From Bdellovibrio bacteriovorus (GTDB lineage Bacteria > Bdellovibrionota > Bdellovibrionia > Bdellovibrionales > Bdellovibrionaceae), in NCBI RefSeq assembly GCF_001592745.1, contig NZ_LUKD01000005.1, forward strand, positions 310,001-374,000: a stretch of 64,000 nucleotides of DNA. The letters run 5' to 3'. The notes below the pieces were generated by a model. That model worked only from the letters and a program-made list of their open reading frames with translations. It was not told the origin of the DNA and did not search any database. Shown one piece after another: positions 33,858 to 42,863 of the stretch. Every line of letters starts with the position of its first letter. Position 1 is the first letter of the stretch. Made by a program: the position numbers and the translations under genes.

Positions 33858-35270
33858 TTAAGCGGCTTTCAGCTTTACGACTTTTTCTACGTCATCATTT
33901 TGCAATGTTGCCGGAGCCAATTGCTTAAAGATTCCAAGCTTTTTATTAAGACTTAAATAATTCGCTAGAACGGCTGCCGCCACATAGTCCGGACGAGAAC
34001 CAACAAGCGTCGTCGTATCGACACTTTGATCCGCAAGATAGTGTCCGATCTGATTTCCCGTAGCGGCTAATTTTCCTTGCGGATGGTAGGCGATAATGAA
34101 CTGCAACGACGAGCTATAATCACTCGACCAAATCGCTGTTGAGGATTCAGACTCTTCAGAGACGCAAGCTCCATCCGTCGTCACCAGAATGAATAAAGAT
34201 TTTTTCATACGGTGAGCAAGTTCAATCATACGCCCGATCTGCTGTCCGGCTGCGAAGTCACGCTGATCAGCCACCGTTCTTAATCCCGGTGCATGATAAT
34301 CGTAACCACCTAAAGTGATGCGACCGTGCGAGACGTTGCCGTTTAAGGCATTAAACACGACACCCGCCGTAATGGCGTTGGCATTGTTTGCCGCCGTCGA
34401 GGCATTGATCCCGTAAACCGCTTGCGCTGAAGCATCCTTACGGGGATCCACACCAGAAGCACCACCGGCTTTGATAATATCACCCGACTTAATTCCCGCT
34501 TCTTGTAAAGCGACTTTGATGCCGTCATCTTTCGCATTTAATTTTGCTACTTGAGCTTGAGTCATTTTACCAATAAAGCCACTCAGTTTTTCTTTTTGAG
34601 GCTTAGATAATAGGCCATTATCCGCTAAGACGCTTGAGTAATTCAAAGCGCCGAACATCGAATCCAAACTAGCAAGCTCAAGTACAGAGTTCGGTGCATT
34701 GAACACCGGTTTGATATTTTCACTGGCAGTTCCTTGATGCACGGTGGGCAGAATTTTTCCGACCAATCCCGCTCTTTCAAGCGGACCTGAAAGATCATAA
34801 AAAGGACGAAGTGCCGACTGACCATTGGTATCATTGGCCGTATTTGTACATAAAGCCACAAGACGAGATCTTCCTAAAGCATCGGAGGAACAGACGTCTT
34901 TAATACCTTTGTGAAGCTGCGAGGAAGAGGCAAAGTCAGCTCCCATGAGTCTTTCCGTTGCAAAACCAGCCTTACCCAATCCCAACTTCGAATAGGACTT
35001 AAGAAGACTGCCGCCGGAATCTTTCACGACAAAGTTTCCATGCAGAGCTGCACCCCCGCTAAGACTTAAAGTCACAAAAGGCATCATCGGTGTTGTTTGC
35101 GCGACCGCTTTTTCAGCCATCGTCAAGATAGAGGTTACCGCACCCGGCACAGCCACGCGTGCGGCAAAAGAAAGCACACCTGCTTCTAAGAGTTCCCGAC
35201 GTGAAAGTCGCAGTCCTGAAGAGGCCTCATTTGGGTTTTCCAGAATTTTTTTAAGTTTATCGTTCTTCAT
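33858..35270 (-). CDS. Tat-exported protein resembling DUF1501
   Basis: 470 residues. N-terminal twin-arginine motif LSRRELLEAGV at about 22-32 followed by a mild hydrophobic stretch. The body resembles DUF1501 (alkaline-phosphatase-superfamily-like): SLSGGAALHGNFV early, LGGYDYHAPG and FILVTTDGACVSEE in the second half, as DUF1501 has GWDTH and a late TEFGR-type segment. DUF1501 proteins often pair with CxxCH proteins. Enzymatic activity unknown. Third gene of the operon. Confidence 0.65.
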   Translation of the reverse strand: MKNDKLKKILENPNEASSGLRLSRRELLEAGVLSFAARVAVPGAVTSILTMAEKAVAQTTPMMPFVTLSLSGGAALHGNFVVKDSGGSLLKSYSKLGLGKAGFATERLMGADFASSSQLHKGIKDVCSSDALGRSRLVALCTNTANDTNGQSALRPFYDLSGPLERAGLVGKILPTVHQGTASENIKPVFNAPNSVLELASLDSMFGALNYSSVLADNGLLSKPQKEKLSGFIGKMTQAQVAKLNAKDDGIKVALQEAGIKSGDIIKAGGASGVDPRKDASAQAVYGINASTAANNANAITAGVVFNALNGNVSHGRITLGGYDYHAPGLRTVADQRDFAAGQQIGRMIELAHRMKKSLFILVTTDGACVSEESESSTAIWSSDYSSSLQFIIAYHPQGKLAATGNQIGHYLADQSVDTTTLVGSRPDYVAAAVLANYLSLNKKLGIFKQLAPATLQNDDVEKVVKLKAA

Positions 35271-35293
35271 AACTCCCCCAATTTCCTCTCGTC

Positions 35294-35959
35294 CTACAAC
35301 AAGTAGGATTCAGGCACCGATAACATTCCTGAACAGATAAAGATCGCAAGCTTGTCTGTTTCTGCTGCGTTCCCCATCGCAATAGAATTCAGAGTGCTGT
35401 AATACTCATCAATCGTTTTTGAAAACAAAGCCAATTCTTCACTCGTCGGTTTACGCATCCAAAAGCGATCCACCATCGTAATATAAGTGTTTAGAGCCCC
35501 TAGCTTTCCGTAAGAGCTCGGGCCCTTAGTGAAATCAATAAATTTAAAAATATCGCGGGTGCCCTTTTTCTCTTTATTCACGGCTTGCTTACAAACCACC
35601 GCTGCAAGGGACGTCATCGCAATAATGGCTGGCGAATTGACCAAAGCAATATCATTCTGCGAAGCCAGTAAATTACGACGATAGTTCACCTCGGCGTTCA
35701 CTTCCGCCTGATTGATCTCATTGGGTTTCAAATCCAATAAAGACATCATAGATTCTAAGGTTTGTTTTGCATCTGTTGGCGCACCGTCGATCGCGCTTTC
35801 TGCTTTTGAGTTTGGAGTGTCTATCGAATGCCCCTCAGGCATTGCGGCTTCCAGGCTGGCAAAGTCCGTTTGCTCCGCACAGTTTTGAAAGGCCATTCCA
35901 ACAAACAAGAAGGAAAAGGTCATACCAATGGATAAAGAGATTTTTTTCTTCAAGTTCAT
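35294..35959 (-). CDS. small lipoprotein, unknown function
   Basis: 221 residues with a signal ending GMAFQNC, Cys27, the same AFQNC ending as the 32544 protein. GAAGGAG precedes the ATG. The mature part is helical. It has two further cysteines (VVCKQAV and FICSGML) and no haem motif. Second gene of the operon; starts one base after the stop of the first gene. Function probably tied to the CxxCH and Tat proteins beside it. Confidence 0.75.
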   Translation of the reverse strand: MNLKKKISLSIGMTFSFLFVGMAFQNCAEQTDFASLEAAMPEGHSIDTPNSKAESAIDGAPTDAKQTLESMMSLLDLKPNEINQAEVNAEVNYRRNLLASQNDIALVNSPAIIAMTSLAAVVCKQAVNKEKKGTRDIFKFIDFTKGPSSYGKLGALNTYITMVDRFWMRKPTSEELALFSKTIDEYYSTLNSIAMGNAAETDKLAIFICSGMLSVPESYLL

Positions 35960-35960
35960 C

Positions 35961-37811
35961 TTAAGGCTCCTTCACGAGACCGCAGCTTGAATCCAAGGCG
36001 ATATCTTGATAAAGGCTTTTAAGGTTGTAGTTCAAGGCTTCGAAACGATCCCCTAAACGCACCAAGGTCGTATATTGAGTCGTATCTAGCTTTTTAAAGC
36101 ACACACTTTCATACACACGTTTTGCCATACACTGACTGAAGCGTCGGGATTCCGAAATCATGCGACCAAAATCCTTCACACCCTGACCACCCGTCTTATT
36201 TGAACCGCGCCAACCGAAGAAAGAAGACTTACTTCCTAATGTGGCATTATTTACGAAGTCATCACTAGTCACGGTGAAACCGTAGGCATAGTTCCCTCTG
36301 TTCATCTTAGTTGCGACTCCGGTCTCTGAATCAAAAACATTGCGCGGGAACAGTCTCAGTTGATCTTTGGCTTGAAGATAAGGCGCCATTAAATTCACGT
36401 TTGCCTGACGCCCGCGATTTACTAGTTTTCCTTGAAGACGCGCAATTTCACTCGCACTGACCTTGCTTGCTGTCAGAACAGCTGTGTAGTAACCGTAAAG
36501 TACGGACATGTCCTTTTTCGAATCCAGATTACACTGAAGGAACTTCTCTTCCTGGACCTGTGCCGTCAAAGCTGTGTTTCCTAGATGAGCCAAGCAAGCT
36601 TTCACATAGTCCACGTGGTATTGCGTATTATTGCGGTTATTACGGAATACATTCAGGTCAGATTGTTTCTTCGCACGATAATCCGCGATCAATTCAACCA
36701 CTGTCTGAGGATCACGAATTGTATTAAGGATTGCATTTAATGTTGTTGCCGCCTGCTCTGGCGTTGAACCACGTGTGATTAAAAAGTTATAGCGAGTCTT
36801 ATAGTAGTCCGACTCTTCCTGATTTTTTTCTAAATCCGGGATCACGACCGTCGTTGCCGGTGTGACGACATTCGTTAAATAGTCCGAATATTTAGTAGCA
36901 ATCTTATTTGAATTAAAGAAATCTCCATGCGTCGTGGAATAAATTCCGGTCGCTGCTGAGTTTGTGAAGTTACCATAATCCATTTTTGCAAAAGCCGGGC
37001 GCATACCATCCATCACGGAGTGACAGCTCTTACAACTAGTTAAATATTTATTGTAGTCTCCCGCTGGGAATCGCTCGACGTCTTTTCCCACATATTGATC
37101 CGAGGCACTTGAATCCGCAGCTTCTGCCATGGAAACACAAAGGAACTGCTTCAACGTGAACTCGACGGCGCGACGGTTGCTTCCGCCCCCTAGATTTCTT
37201 TCCGCGAAAGTGCGCGTTGTTAATACTCCCGCTGGATCCGGATGATTCGCCGCTGTGAGAACAGGCGTGCTTTTTTCTTTTTGCATGTAAGGCGTGTCAT
37301 TCGAAGTGATCACCATTTGTTGGCGTGGTTTAAAAGACAAAACCTTCGTAAGATCCAAGAAGGCCGTCTCAACAGGAGTGAAGTTATTCTGATTATAAAA
37401 GCGCGTGCGAGGATCATCGTCATTTGCGACACCAGAGACATCGTAGTAATAATCCGAAGTCAGCACTTCACGGAAATCACGGTTGTCACGAACCACACCC
37501 ACGATTAGTGCTGAAAAATCGTTAAAACCTACTTTCACCGACTCGTCTTTATTGGAAAGACGTAAAGAAAGATTTTTGATTTGCACATTAAGAAAGTCCG
37601 GAGTTGTCGTGATGTATTTCGCCGCAGCTTTATAATCACCATTTGCGATATGATCCGCGACCACTTTTAGTTCCGCTCGTTTAGAAGAGACCTTAACGCC
37701 TGTCATGCGCTCATAAAGCTTCTTCGCACTTCGCATATCCGCATCTGAAGCAGCAAAAGCGTTTAAAGAAAACGCTGTCACGGCCGCAATGAGAAAATAG
37801 TGACCTTTCAT
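35961..37811 (-). CDS. exported protein with one CxxCH motif, first gene of operon
   Basis: 616 residues. Signal peptide ending NAFAA. The middle holds CKSCH at 260-264, preceded by RRAVEFTLKQFLCVSMAEA and followed by MDGMRPAFAKMDY, in the style of DUF1592/1588-type cytochrome proteins (RRAVE...C...MDP). Other cysteines: LGNTALT-adjacent C, LQCNL, SQCMAK, ESVCFKK, SSCGL. Probably binds one haem c in the periplasm. Operon with three genes that follow without gaps over 40 bases. Confidence 0.75.
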   Translation of the reverse strand: MKGHYFLIAAVTAFSLNAFAASDADMRSAKKLYERMTGVKVSSKRAELKVVADHIANGDYKAAAKYITTTPDFLNVQIKNLSLRLSNKDESVKVGFNDFSALIVGVVRDNRDFREVLTSDYYYDVSGVANDDDPRTRFYNQNNFTPVETAFLDLTKVLSFKPRQQMVITSNDTPYMQKEKSTPVLTAANHPDPAGVLTTRTFAERNLGGGSNRRAVEFTLKQFLCVSMAEAADSSASDQYVGKDVERFPAGDYNKYLTSCKSCHSVMDGMRPAFAKMDYGNFTNSAATGIYSTTHGDFFNSNKIATKYSDYLTNVVTPATTVVIPDLEKNQEESDYYKTRYNFLITRGSTPEQAATTLNAILNTIRDPQTVVELIADYRAKKQSDLNVFRNNRNNTQYHVDYVKACLAHLGNTALTAQVQEEKFLQCNLDSKKDMSVLYGYYTAVLTASKVSASEIARLQGKLVNRGRQANVNLMAPYLQAKDQLRLFPRNVFDSETGVATKMNRGNYAYGFTVTSDDFVNNATLGSKSSFFGWRGSNKTGGQGVKDFGRMISESRRFSQCMAKRVYESVCFKKLDTTQYTTLVRLGDRFEALNYNLKSLYQDIALDSSCGLVKEP

Positions 37812-38020
37812 ACCGTATCCCCCGTAACTCTATTATCGTCTTTTTTACGAAAACTAGAGAGGGTAAATCGATGAAAAAATCCATGATATCAGCTACATAA
37901 AAGTTCGACACTGACGTTCTTCTAAACAGTCACCGTGCGATCTAGATTTTAAACGGGCCCCACGCACAAAGAATTTCAAAGTGACACATCTGAGATCAAT
38001 TTTGCAAAATATGAATTCTG

Positions 38021-38046
38021 TTCCGTGAGCAGAACTGCCCACGGAA
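38021..38046. other. long imperfect hairpin between operons
   Basis: TTCCGTG-A-GCAG-AA-CTGC-C-CACGGAA: 11 paired bases with one A/C mismatch and a tight loop. It lies 49 bases beyond the mpl stop in the 283-base gap (37812-38094) that otherwise holds only the promoter of the 37.8 kb operon. No T-run follows on the minus strand, so it is at best a weak terminator for mpl; other function possible. Confidence 0.5.
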
Positions 38047-38094
38047 TTCTGGTAATTGGGTCGAGTCAGAATGAGAATCTACGAGGGAAAATAC

Positions 38095-39504
38095 TTAGCT
38101 TAAAGCACTCATCAGTTTGCCATAGATGCCATCAAAACCACCGTTACTCATGATGAGGATAACATCACCTTTTTTAGCACGGGCTTTTAAGGCCGCAACA
38201 ATCTGATCCGCATTATCAAAGTCCGCCGCCGTCACTCCGGATTTTCGCAAATCTTCAACAAGCTCGTGAGAAGAAAAACGATTTTCTTCGTCAATTTTAG
38301 ACTGATCAAAAGCTTTAGCTAACATCACTTCGTGAGAACCTTTGAAAGCCTCTACATAGTCTTTCTGGAAGACCTTACGACGAGAAGTCGCGCTGCGCGG
38401 CTCAAACACCGAAAAGACTTTGCGGTTCGGATATTTCTTTTGAATGCCTTTTACTGTTTCGCGAACCGCCGTCGGATGATGAGCGAAATCTTCGATAACC
38501 AACACTCCACCAGGCTCACCTAAAATTTCCTGACGACGTTTCACACCCTCAAAGGACTCTAAAGCAATCTGAATGCGGTTTTCAGAAAAACCAAGGCACT
38601 TCGACATCGCTACGACAGCGGTCGCATTGAGGATGTTATAATCGCCCGTAATTTGCATCGCATACGGGCCTAAAATTTCACCCTTGTGATGAACTTCAAA
38701 ACCGATGCCTTTTTCATTATGGAAAAGAACTTTCGCACGGAAATCAGCATTTTCGCCAAAGCCATAGGTGAAAGAGTTCTTACACTTTGCAAGTTTACGA
38801 AGCTCCATAACATTTGCATCTTCAGCACAGGCTAAAAGAGTTCCGTTCTCTGGAATCAGCGTCATTAAACGCGCAAACGAGTCTTTCACCGCTTGCAAAT
38901 CTTTGTAGATATCCGCGTGATCAAACTCGACCGACGTTAAAATCACATGCTTAGGCTTGTAGTGGACGAACTTTGGTACTTTATCAAAGAAAGCCGTGTC
39001 ATATTCGTCACCTTCGATAACGAAGAAATTTCCCTCTGGATTTTTAAATGACTGAGAAAAGTTTTTGGGGATTCCGCCAATCAAAAAGCCTGGTTTCACA
39101 CCAGCATTTTCCGCCACCCACGACATCATGGATGTCGTCGTTGTTTTACCGTGCGTCCCCGAGATCACTACACTTTCACGGTCTCCGATAATAAATTCAC
39201 CCATCGCTTTCGGTAAAGATGTGTAGGGAATTTGCAACTTCATCAACTCTTGCGCTTCTTCGTTGCTCGCAGAAATCACATTACCGACAATAACAAAATC
39301 CGGCTTCGGGTGAAGATTTTCAGCCTTATATCCCTTCATAATATTGATGCCGAGGCTTTCTAACTGCGTGGACATCGGAGGATAGGGATTCAAATCACTG
39401 CCAGTGATTTTAAATCCGCGATCTTTCAAAAGACCTGCTAAAGATGCCATCGCCGTTCCGCAGATCCCCATAAGGTGAATGTGGCTGCCTGATTTTAAGT
39501 TCAT
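38095..39504 (-). CDS. mpl: UDP-MurNAc:tripeptide ligase Mpl (peptidoglycan recycling)
   Basis: 469 residues. N-terminal Rossmann fold SHIHLMGICGTAMASLAG, ATP loop SGTHGKTTTTS at about 115-125, GDEYDTAFFDK (Mpl-specific in place of the MurC pattern), and C-terminal SVFEPRSATSRR. Mpl joins recovered L-Ala-gamma-D-Glu-meso-DAP tripeptide directly to UDP-MurNAc in the cytoplasm. It is the last gene of the recycling operon that starts at 44 kb. Confidence 0.92.
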   Translation of the reverse strand: MNLKSGSHIHLMGICGTAMASLAGLLKDRGFKITGSDLNPYPPMSTQLESLGINIMKGYKAENLHPKPDFVIVGNVISASNEEAQELMKLQIPYTSLPKAMGEFIIGDRESVVISGTHGKTTTTSMMSWVAENAGVKPGFLIGGIPKNFSQSFKNPEGNFFVIEGDEYDTAFFDKVPKFVHYKPKHVILTSVEFDHADIYKDLQAVKDSFARLMTLIPENGTLLACAEDANVMELRKLAKCKNSFTYGFGENADFRAKVLFHNEKGIGFEVHHKGEILGPYAMQITGDYNILNATAVVAMSKCLGFSENRIQIALESFEGVKRRQEILGEPGGVLVIEDFAHHPTAVRETVKGIQKKYPNRKVFSVFEPRSATSRRKVFQKDYVEAFKGSHEVMLAKAFDQSKIDEENRFSSHELVEDLRKSGVTAADFDNADQIVAALKARAKKGDVILIMSNGGFDGIYGKLMSALS

Positions 39505-39530
39505 TTGCTACTCCAGTTCCGCGCCGATGG

Positions 39531-39581
39531 CGCTGCACTCTGTGCGCTTTCGCGCGGGATGCCGCTGCACTCTGTGCGCTT
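39531..39581. repeat. 19-base direct duplication, CGCTGCACTCTGTGCGCTT
   Basis: Two identical 19-base copies (39531-39549 and 39563-39581), 32 bases apart, fill the short gap between the serine hydrolase stop and the mpl start. Each also contains the near-palindrome GCGC...GCGC. Confidence 0.8.
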
Positions 39582-39586
39582 CCGCA

Positions 39587-40648
39587 CTAAACGCCACTGC
39601 GGCGGTAATTTTCAACAATCCAATTATGTATTTCAGGACGCAATTTTCCAAAGGCTTTATTATCAGAGCCGTACAACACACGATTTGAAAGAATGATGAT
39701 GCTCATATCCATCTTCGGATCATACCAAATCGAAGTCCCTGTAAAGCCTGTATGCCCGATGGAATCCAAAGAAAAATAGCTGCCACAGCTTGCAGATCCT
39801 GGTGTCGGCATCATGTAGCCCATCGCCCAGTCCCCTTTTCCTTCAGGAAGCGCGCGCTTAGCAAAAAGCTGAGCGGTTTTCTGGCGAATAGAATACCGGG
39901 CTATACCCATTAGTTGCGAACGCAAGTGCAGAGAGAACCAACCCACATCATCAATGCTTCCAAAAAGCCCCGCATGAGTCGAAACTCCGCCCAAAGACCA
40001 GCAGTTCAAATCATGAACTTCACCTTGGATAAGCTTGCGACGAACAGAGCACTCCTCAGTCGGCGCAAAAAGTCCCGTACGGACGGAAGTTTGATTGTTG
40101 GGATGGAATTCTAAAGTCGTTCCCAAGTAGAATTTATTTTTAATTTCTTCCCACACATCGTGCAAAGGCTTATCGAAAAACTTCTCTAAGATAAAACCCA
40201 GAACTAGGAAACCGACATCGGAATACACGGCGGTCTCTTGTTTTTCAATTTTAAGTCCCTGCAGAATCTCGCGAAGCTGCTCTCTTCTTTTTTCAACCGG
40301 CAATTGCGTGTTGATCTCTTGGTAAAGAGGAAGCCACCACGCCAACCCCGAAGAGTGAGTCAAAAGCTCTGTAATTTTGGTTTCTTTATGGGGAAACCAT
40401 GAAAGAACATCAGCGACTTTTGTTTCGAAATTCCATTTAGAAAGTTCAAACGCATACATCATCGCCTGCGTCGTGAAGATCACCTTCGTTAGACTGGCTA
40501 AATCATAATAAGCAAATGTATTTCCTGCAGAGACGTCACAAATAATACGTCCCCCTTGATAAGCGCGCACCATGACCCCGGGAGTGGTGTCGCGAATGCG
40601 CTCTTCAAGCTGCTTCATCAAATTTTTCTCAAGGACTGAAAACTTCAT
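39587..40648 (-). CDS. class-C beta-lactamase-like serine hydrolase
   Basis: 353 residues. SxxK motif S52-LTK, Y142-S-D in the YxN position, and HTGFTG near 295 as the KTG equivalent. No signal peptide, so cytoplasmic; this is unusual for a beta-lactamase and fits a peptidase or esterase. The start overlaps the LD-carboxypeptidase stop by four bases (ATGA). With Mpl and LdcA it forms a murein-recycling group, so a muropeptide substrate is likely. Confidence 0.85.
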   Translation of the reverse strand: MKFSVLEKNLMKQLEERIRDTTPGVMVRAYQGGRIICDVSAGNTFAYYDLASLTKVIFTTQAMMYAFELSKWNFETKVADVLSWFPHKETKITELLTHSSGLAWWLPLYQEINTQLPVEKRREQLREILQGLKIEKQETAVYSDVGFLVLGFILEKFFDKPLHDVWEEIKNKFYLGTTLEFHPNNQTSVRTGLFAPTEECSVRRKLIQGEVHDLNCWSLGGVSTHAGLFGSIDDVGWFSLHLRSQLMGIARYSIRQKTAQLFAKRALPEGKGDWAMGYMMPTPGSASCGSYFSLDSIGHTGFTGTSIWYDPKMDMSIIILSNRVLYGSDNKAFGKLRPEIHNWIVENYRRSGV

Positions 40649-41577
40649 TTACGCCCTCCTGTTTGAATAATCAAATGACCCTTCCCTGCCTCGACATTAA
40701 GAACGCACGAAGTGTTAAAAGGAACAGGCCTTTGAATCATGGCATGACCGGACTCCAAACCTTGAAACATCGGAATATCCAGATCCTGCGCCCAGCGTTT
40801 AAATACTTGTTTAAAATTATTCTTCCTTGTTGAAGGCTCTTCACCGCCAACAAAATCACCTAAAATCAGGCCGTGACATTGTTTGAACAAACCTGCCTGA
40901 CGAAACTGCTCAAACATACGGTCGATGCGGTAACCACGCTCGCCAATATCTTCAACAAAAAGCAAAGACTTGCGAGTGTCGATCTGCCAAGGGGTGCCCA
41001 TGGTGGATTGAAGCACTGTCAGGTTGCCACCCGTGATTTTAGACTTTAGGTTTCTGACCTTACGAGCGGCTTCATTTAAAGCTTTGATTTTTTTAAATTC
41101 AATTTGATTCGTTTGACCAAAAAGAATGTCATGCATTTCTTTTTCATGCTTCGGCGCAATCAGATTTCTTCCAAAACGGTCTAAAATCGGCGCATGCAAA
41201 GAAGTCCATCCCCATTCTTGCGTGACAAACGTATGCAAAGACGTGATGTCACTAAGGCCAATAAGAAGCTTTGGCTCTTTGGGCTTTTTTAGCTTTGCAA
41301 GCATTGGCACCATTCGGTTGCTGCCATAGCCTCCGCGCAAACACCAGATCACGCGCGAGTCTTTAGATTCAATCGCTGCTTTTAAAAACTTAAATCTTTG
41401 CTCATCATCATTGGCGTGCAAAAAGTGCGGCTTGATCAAACCTTTCGGAATACGTGGTTGCAATTTCCATCTTAAAAGAAAATCACGCGAGCCTTCCACA
41501 TCTTGAGGCTGAGATGGGTAACCAGGAGCCACCACATCGATAATGTCATTTTCTTTAAAGTACTTCCAATAGCTCAC
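40645..41577 (-). CDS. ldcA: LD-carboxypeptidase (S66 family)
   Basis: 310 residues. Catalytic triad of the S66 family visible as S109 (GLSDIT), E209 (FVEDIGE) and H278 (ESGHAM). The N-terminal Rossmann-like half has VVAPGYPS and IWCLRGGYGS. LdcA removes the terminal D-Ala from murein tetrapeptides in the cytoplasm, giving the tripeptide that Mpl uses. Two bases after purB; overlaps the serine hydrolase by four. Confidence 0.92.
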   Translation of the reverse strand: MSYWKYFKENDIIDVVAPGYPSQPQDVEGSRDFLLRWKLQPRIPKGLIKPHFLHANDDEQRFKFLKAAIESKDSRVIWCLRGGYGSNRMVPMLAKLKKPKEPKLLIGLSDITSLHTFVTQEWGWTSLHAPILDRFGRNLIAPKHEKEMHDILFGQTNQIEFKKIKALNEAARKVRNLKSKITGGNLTVLQSTMGTPWQIDTRKSLLFVEDIGERGYRIDRMFEQFRQAGLFKQCHGLILGDFVGGEEPSTRKNNFKQVFKRWAQDLDIPMFQGLESGHAMIQRPVPFNTSCVLNVEAGKGHLIIQTGGRK

Positions 41578-41579
41578 TT

Positions 41580-42863
41580 TTAAACTCTTTTGATAATGTC
41601 TTTGATAGATTTTTTGTGTTTCTTACCCGTAAAGATTTCGTCAATCTCTTTAGGCTTTAGCAGAGCACGGACTTGATCATCCACTAAAAGTTTGTCTCTT
41701 AAATGCTCTCCGTATCCCATAGAATGACAAAGGCGCTGCACTAAAGCGTAAGCCTCTTCACGAATCATTCCTTTAGTCACCAAGGCCAACAGCACATGGG
41801 AACTAAAGAGCTGACCTTGAGAACTATCAATGTTTTCGAGCATGCGCTTTTTATTTACTTCTAGACCATCCAACAAGATGCTCATGCGATTTAAAGCATA
41901 GTCCGCTACGATAAACGCATCAGGGAAAACAACGCGTTCAACTGACGAGTGACTGATATCACGCTCGTGCCATAATGCCACGTTTTCTAATCCTGCGATC
42001 GCGTAACCGCGAAGCAGTCGTGAAAGGCCTGTGATGTTTTCAGCGCTAATCGGGTTTTTCTTATGAGGCATCGCCGAAGAGCCTTTTTGACCTTTTGTGA
42101 AGCCTTCCGTCACTTCACCGACGTCACTTCTTTGTAGATGACGAAGTTCGACAGCCAATCTTTCTAAACCGGTGCCTAAAAGAGCCAGAGCGTTTAGCAT
42201 TTCAGCGTGACGATCTCGAGGGATCACTTGAGTCGCGATAGTTTCAGGTTTCAGGCGCAATTTTTTTGCAACCGCCGCTTCCACTTTAGCTGGCTGACTG
42301 GAATAAGTTCCAACAGCTCCGCTCAATTTGCAGATCATCATATTGTCTAAAGCCGCTTTCACGCGCTTTTTGTTTCTTTCGGTTTCCGCCAAAAAACCCG
42401 CCATCTTATAACCGAAAGTCGTCGGTTCTGCGAACATGCCGTGAGTGCGACCCGCACACAAAGTTTCAGCGTGTTTTTTCACTAAGGATTTTAAGGATTT
42501 TTCCAATGTCGTGATGGAATTCATCAAAACAACACCGGCTTCACGGATTTGCAGACTGAAAGCCGTATCCAGAACATCAGAGGACGTCATTCCATAGTGA
42601 ATATATTTCCCGTGCGGTCCTACGTTTTCGGCAAGATTAGAAACAAAAGCAATCACGTCATGCTTTGTTTCTTTTTCGATTTCAGAGATGCGCTTGACGT
42701 TGAAGCGTGATTTTTGTGCGATGGACTTTGCAGCGACTTTAGGAATAATTCCCATCTGCGCTTGAACTTCAGCAACGGCAATCTCGACTTCCATCATTTT
42801 GCCAAATCTATGGTCGGCGTGCCATAAAAGACCCATTTCCGGGCGCGTGTAACGTTCGATCAC
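41580..42863 (-). CDS. purB: adenylosuccinate lyase PurB
   Basis: 427 residues. Signature GSSAMPHKKNPI with the catalytic loop serine, MTSSDVLDTAFSLQ and GRTHGMFAEPTTFGYK. Catalyses two fumarate-releasing steps in purine synthesis. The length and motifs fit the family without gaps. It overlaps the Rossmann-type gene upstream by four bases and lies two bases before ldcA. Confidence 0.95.
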   Translation of the reverse strand: MIERYTRPEMGLLWHADHRFGKMMEVEIAVAEVQAQMGIIPKVAAKSIAQKSRFNVKRISEIEKETKHDVIAFVSNLAENVGPHGKYIHYGMTSSDVLDTAFSLQIREAGVVLMNSITTLEKSLKSLVKKHAETLCAGRTHGMFAEPTTFGYKMAGFLAETERNKKRVKAALDNMMICKLSGAVGTYSSQPAKVEAAVAKKLRLKPETIATQVIPRDRHAEMLNALALLGTGLERLAVELRHLQRSDVGEVTEGFTKGQKGSSAMPHKKNPISAENITGLSRLLRGYAIAGLENVALWHERDISHSSVERVVFPDAFIVADYALNRMSILLDGLEVNKKRMLENIDSSQGQLFSSHVLLALVTKGMIREEAYALVQRLCHSMGYGEHLRDKLLVDDQVRALLKPKEIDEIFTGKKHKKSIKDIIKRV

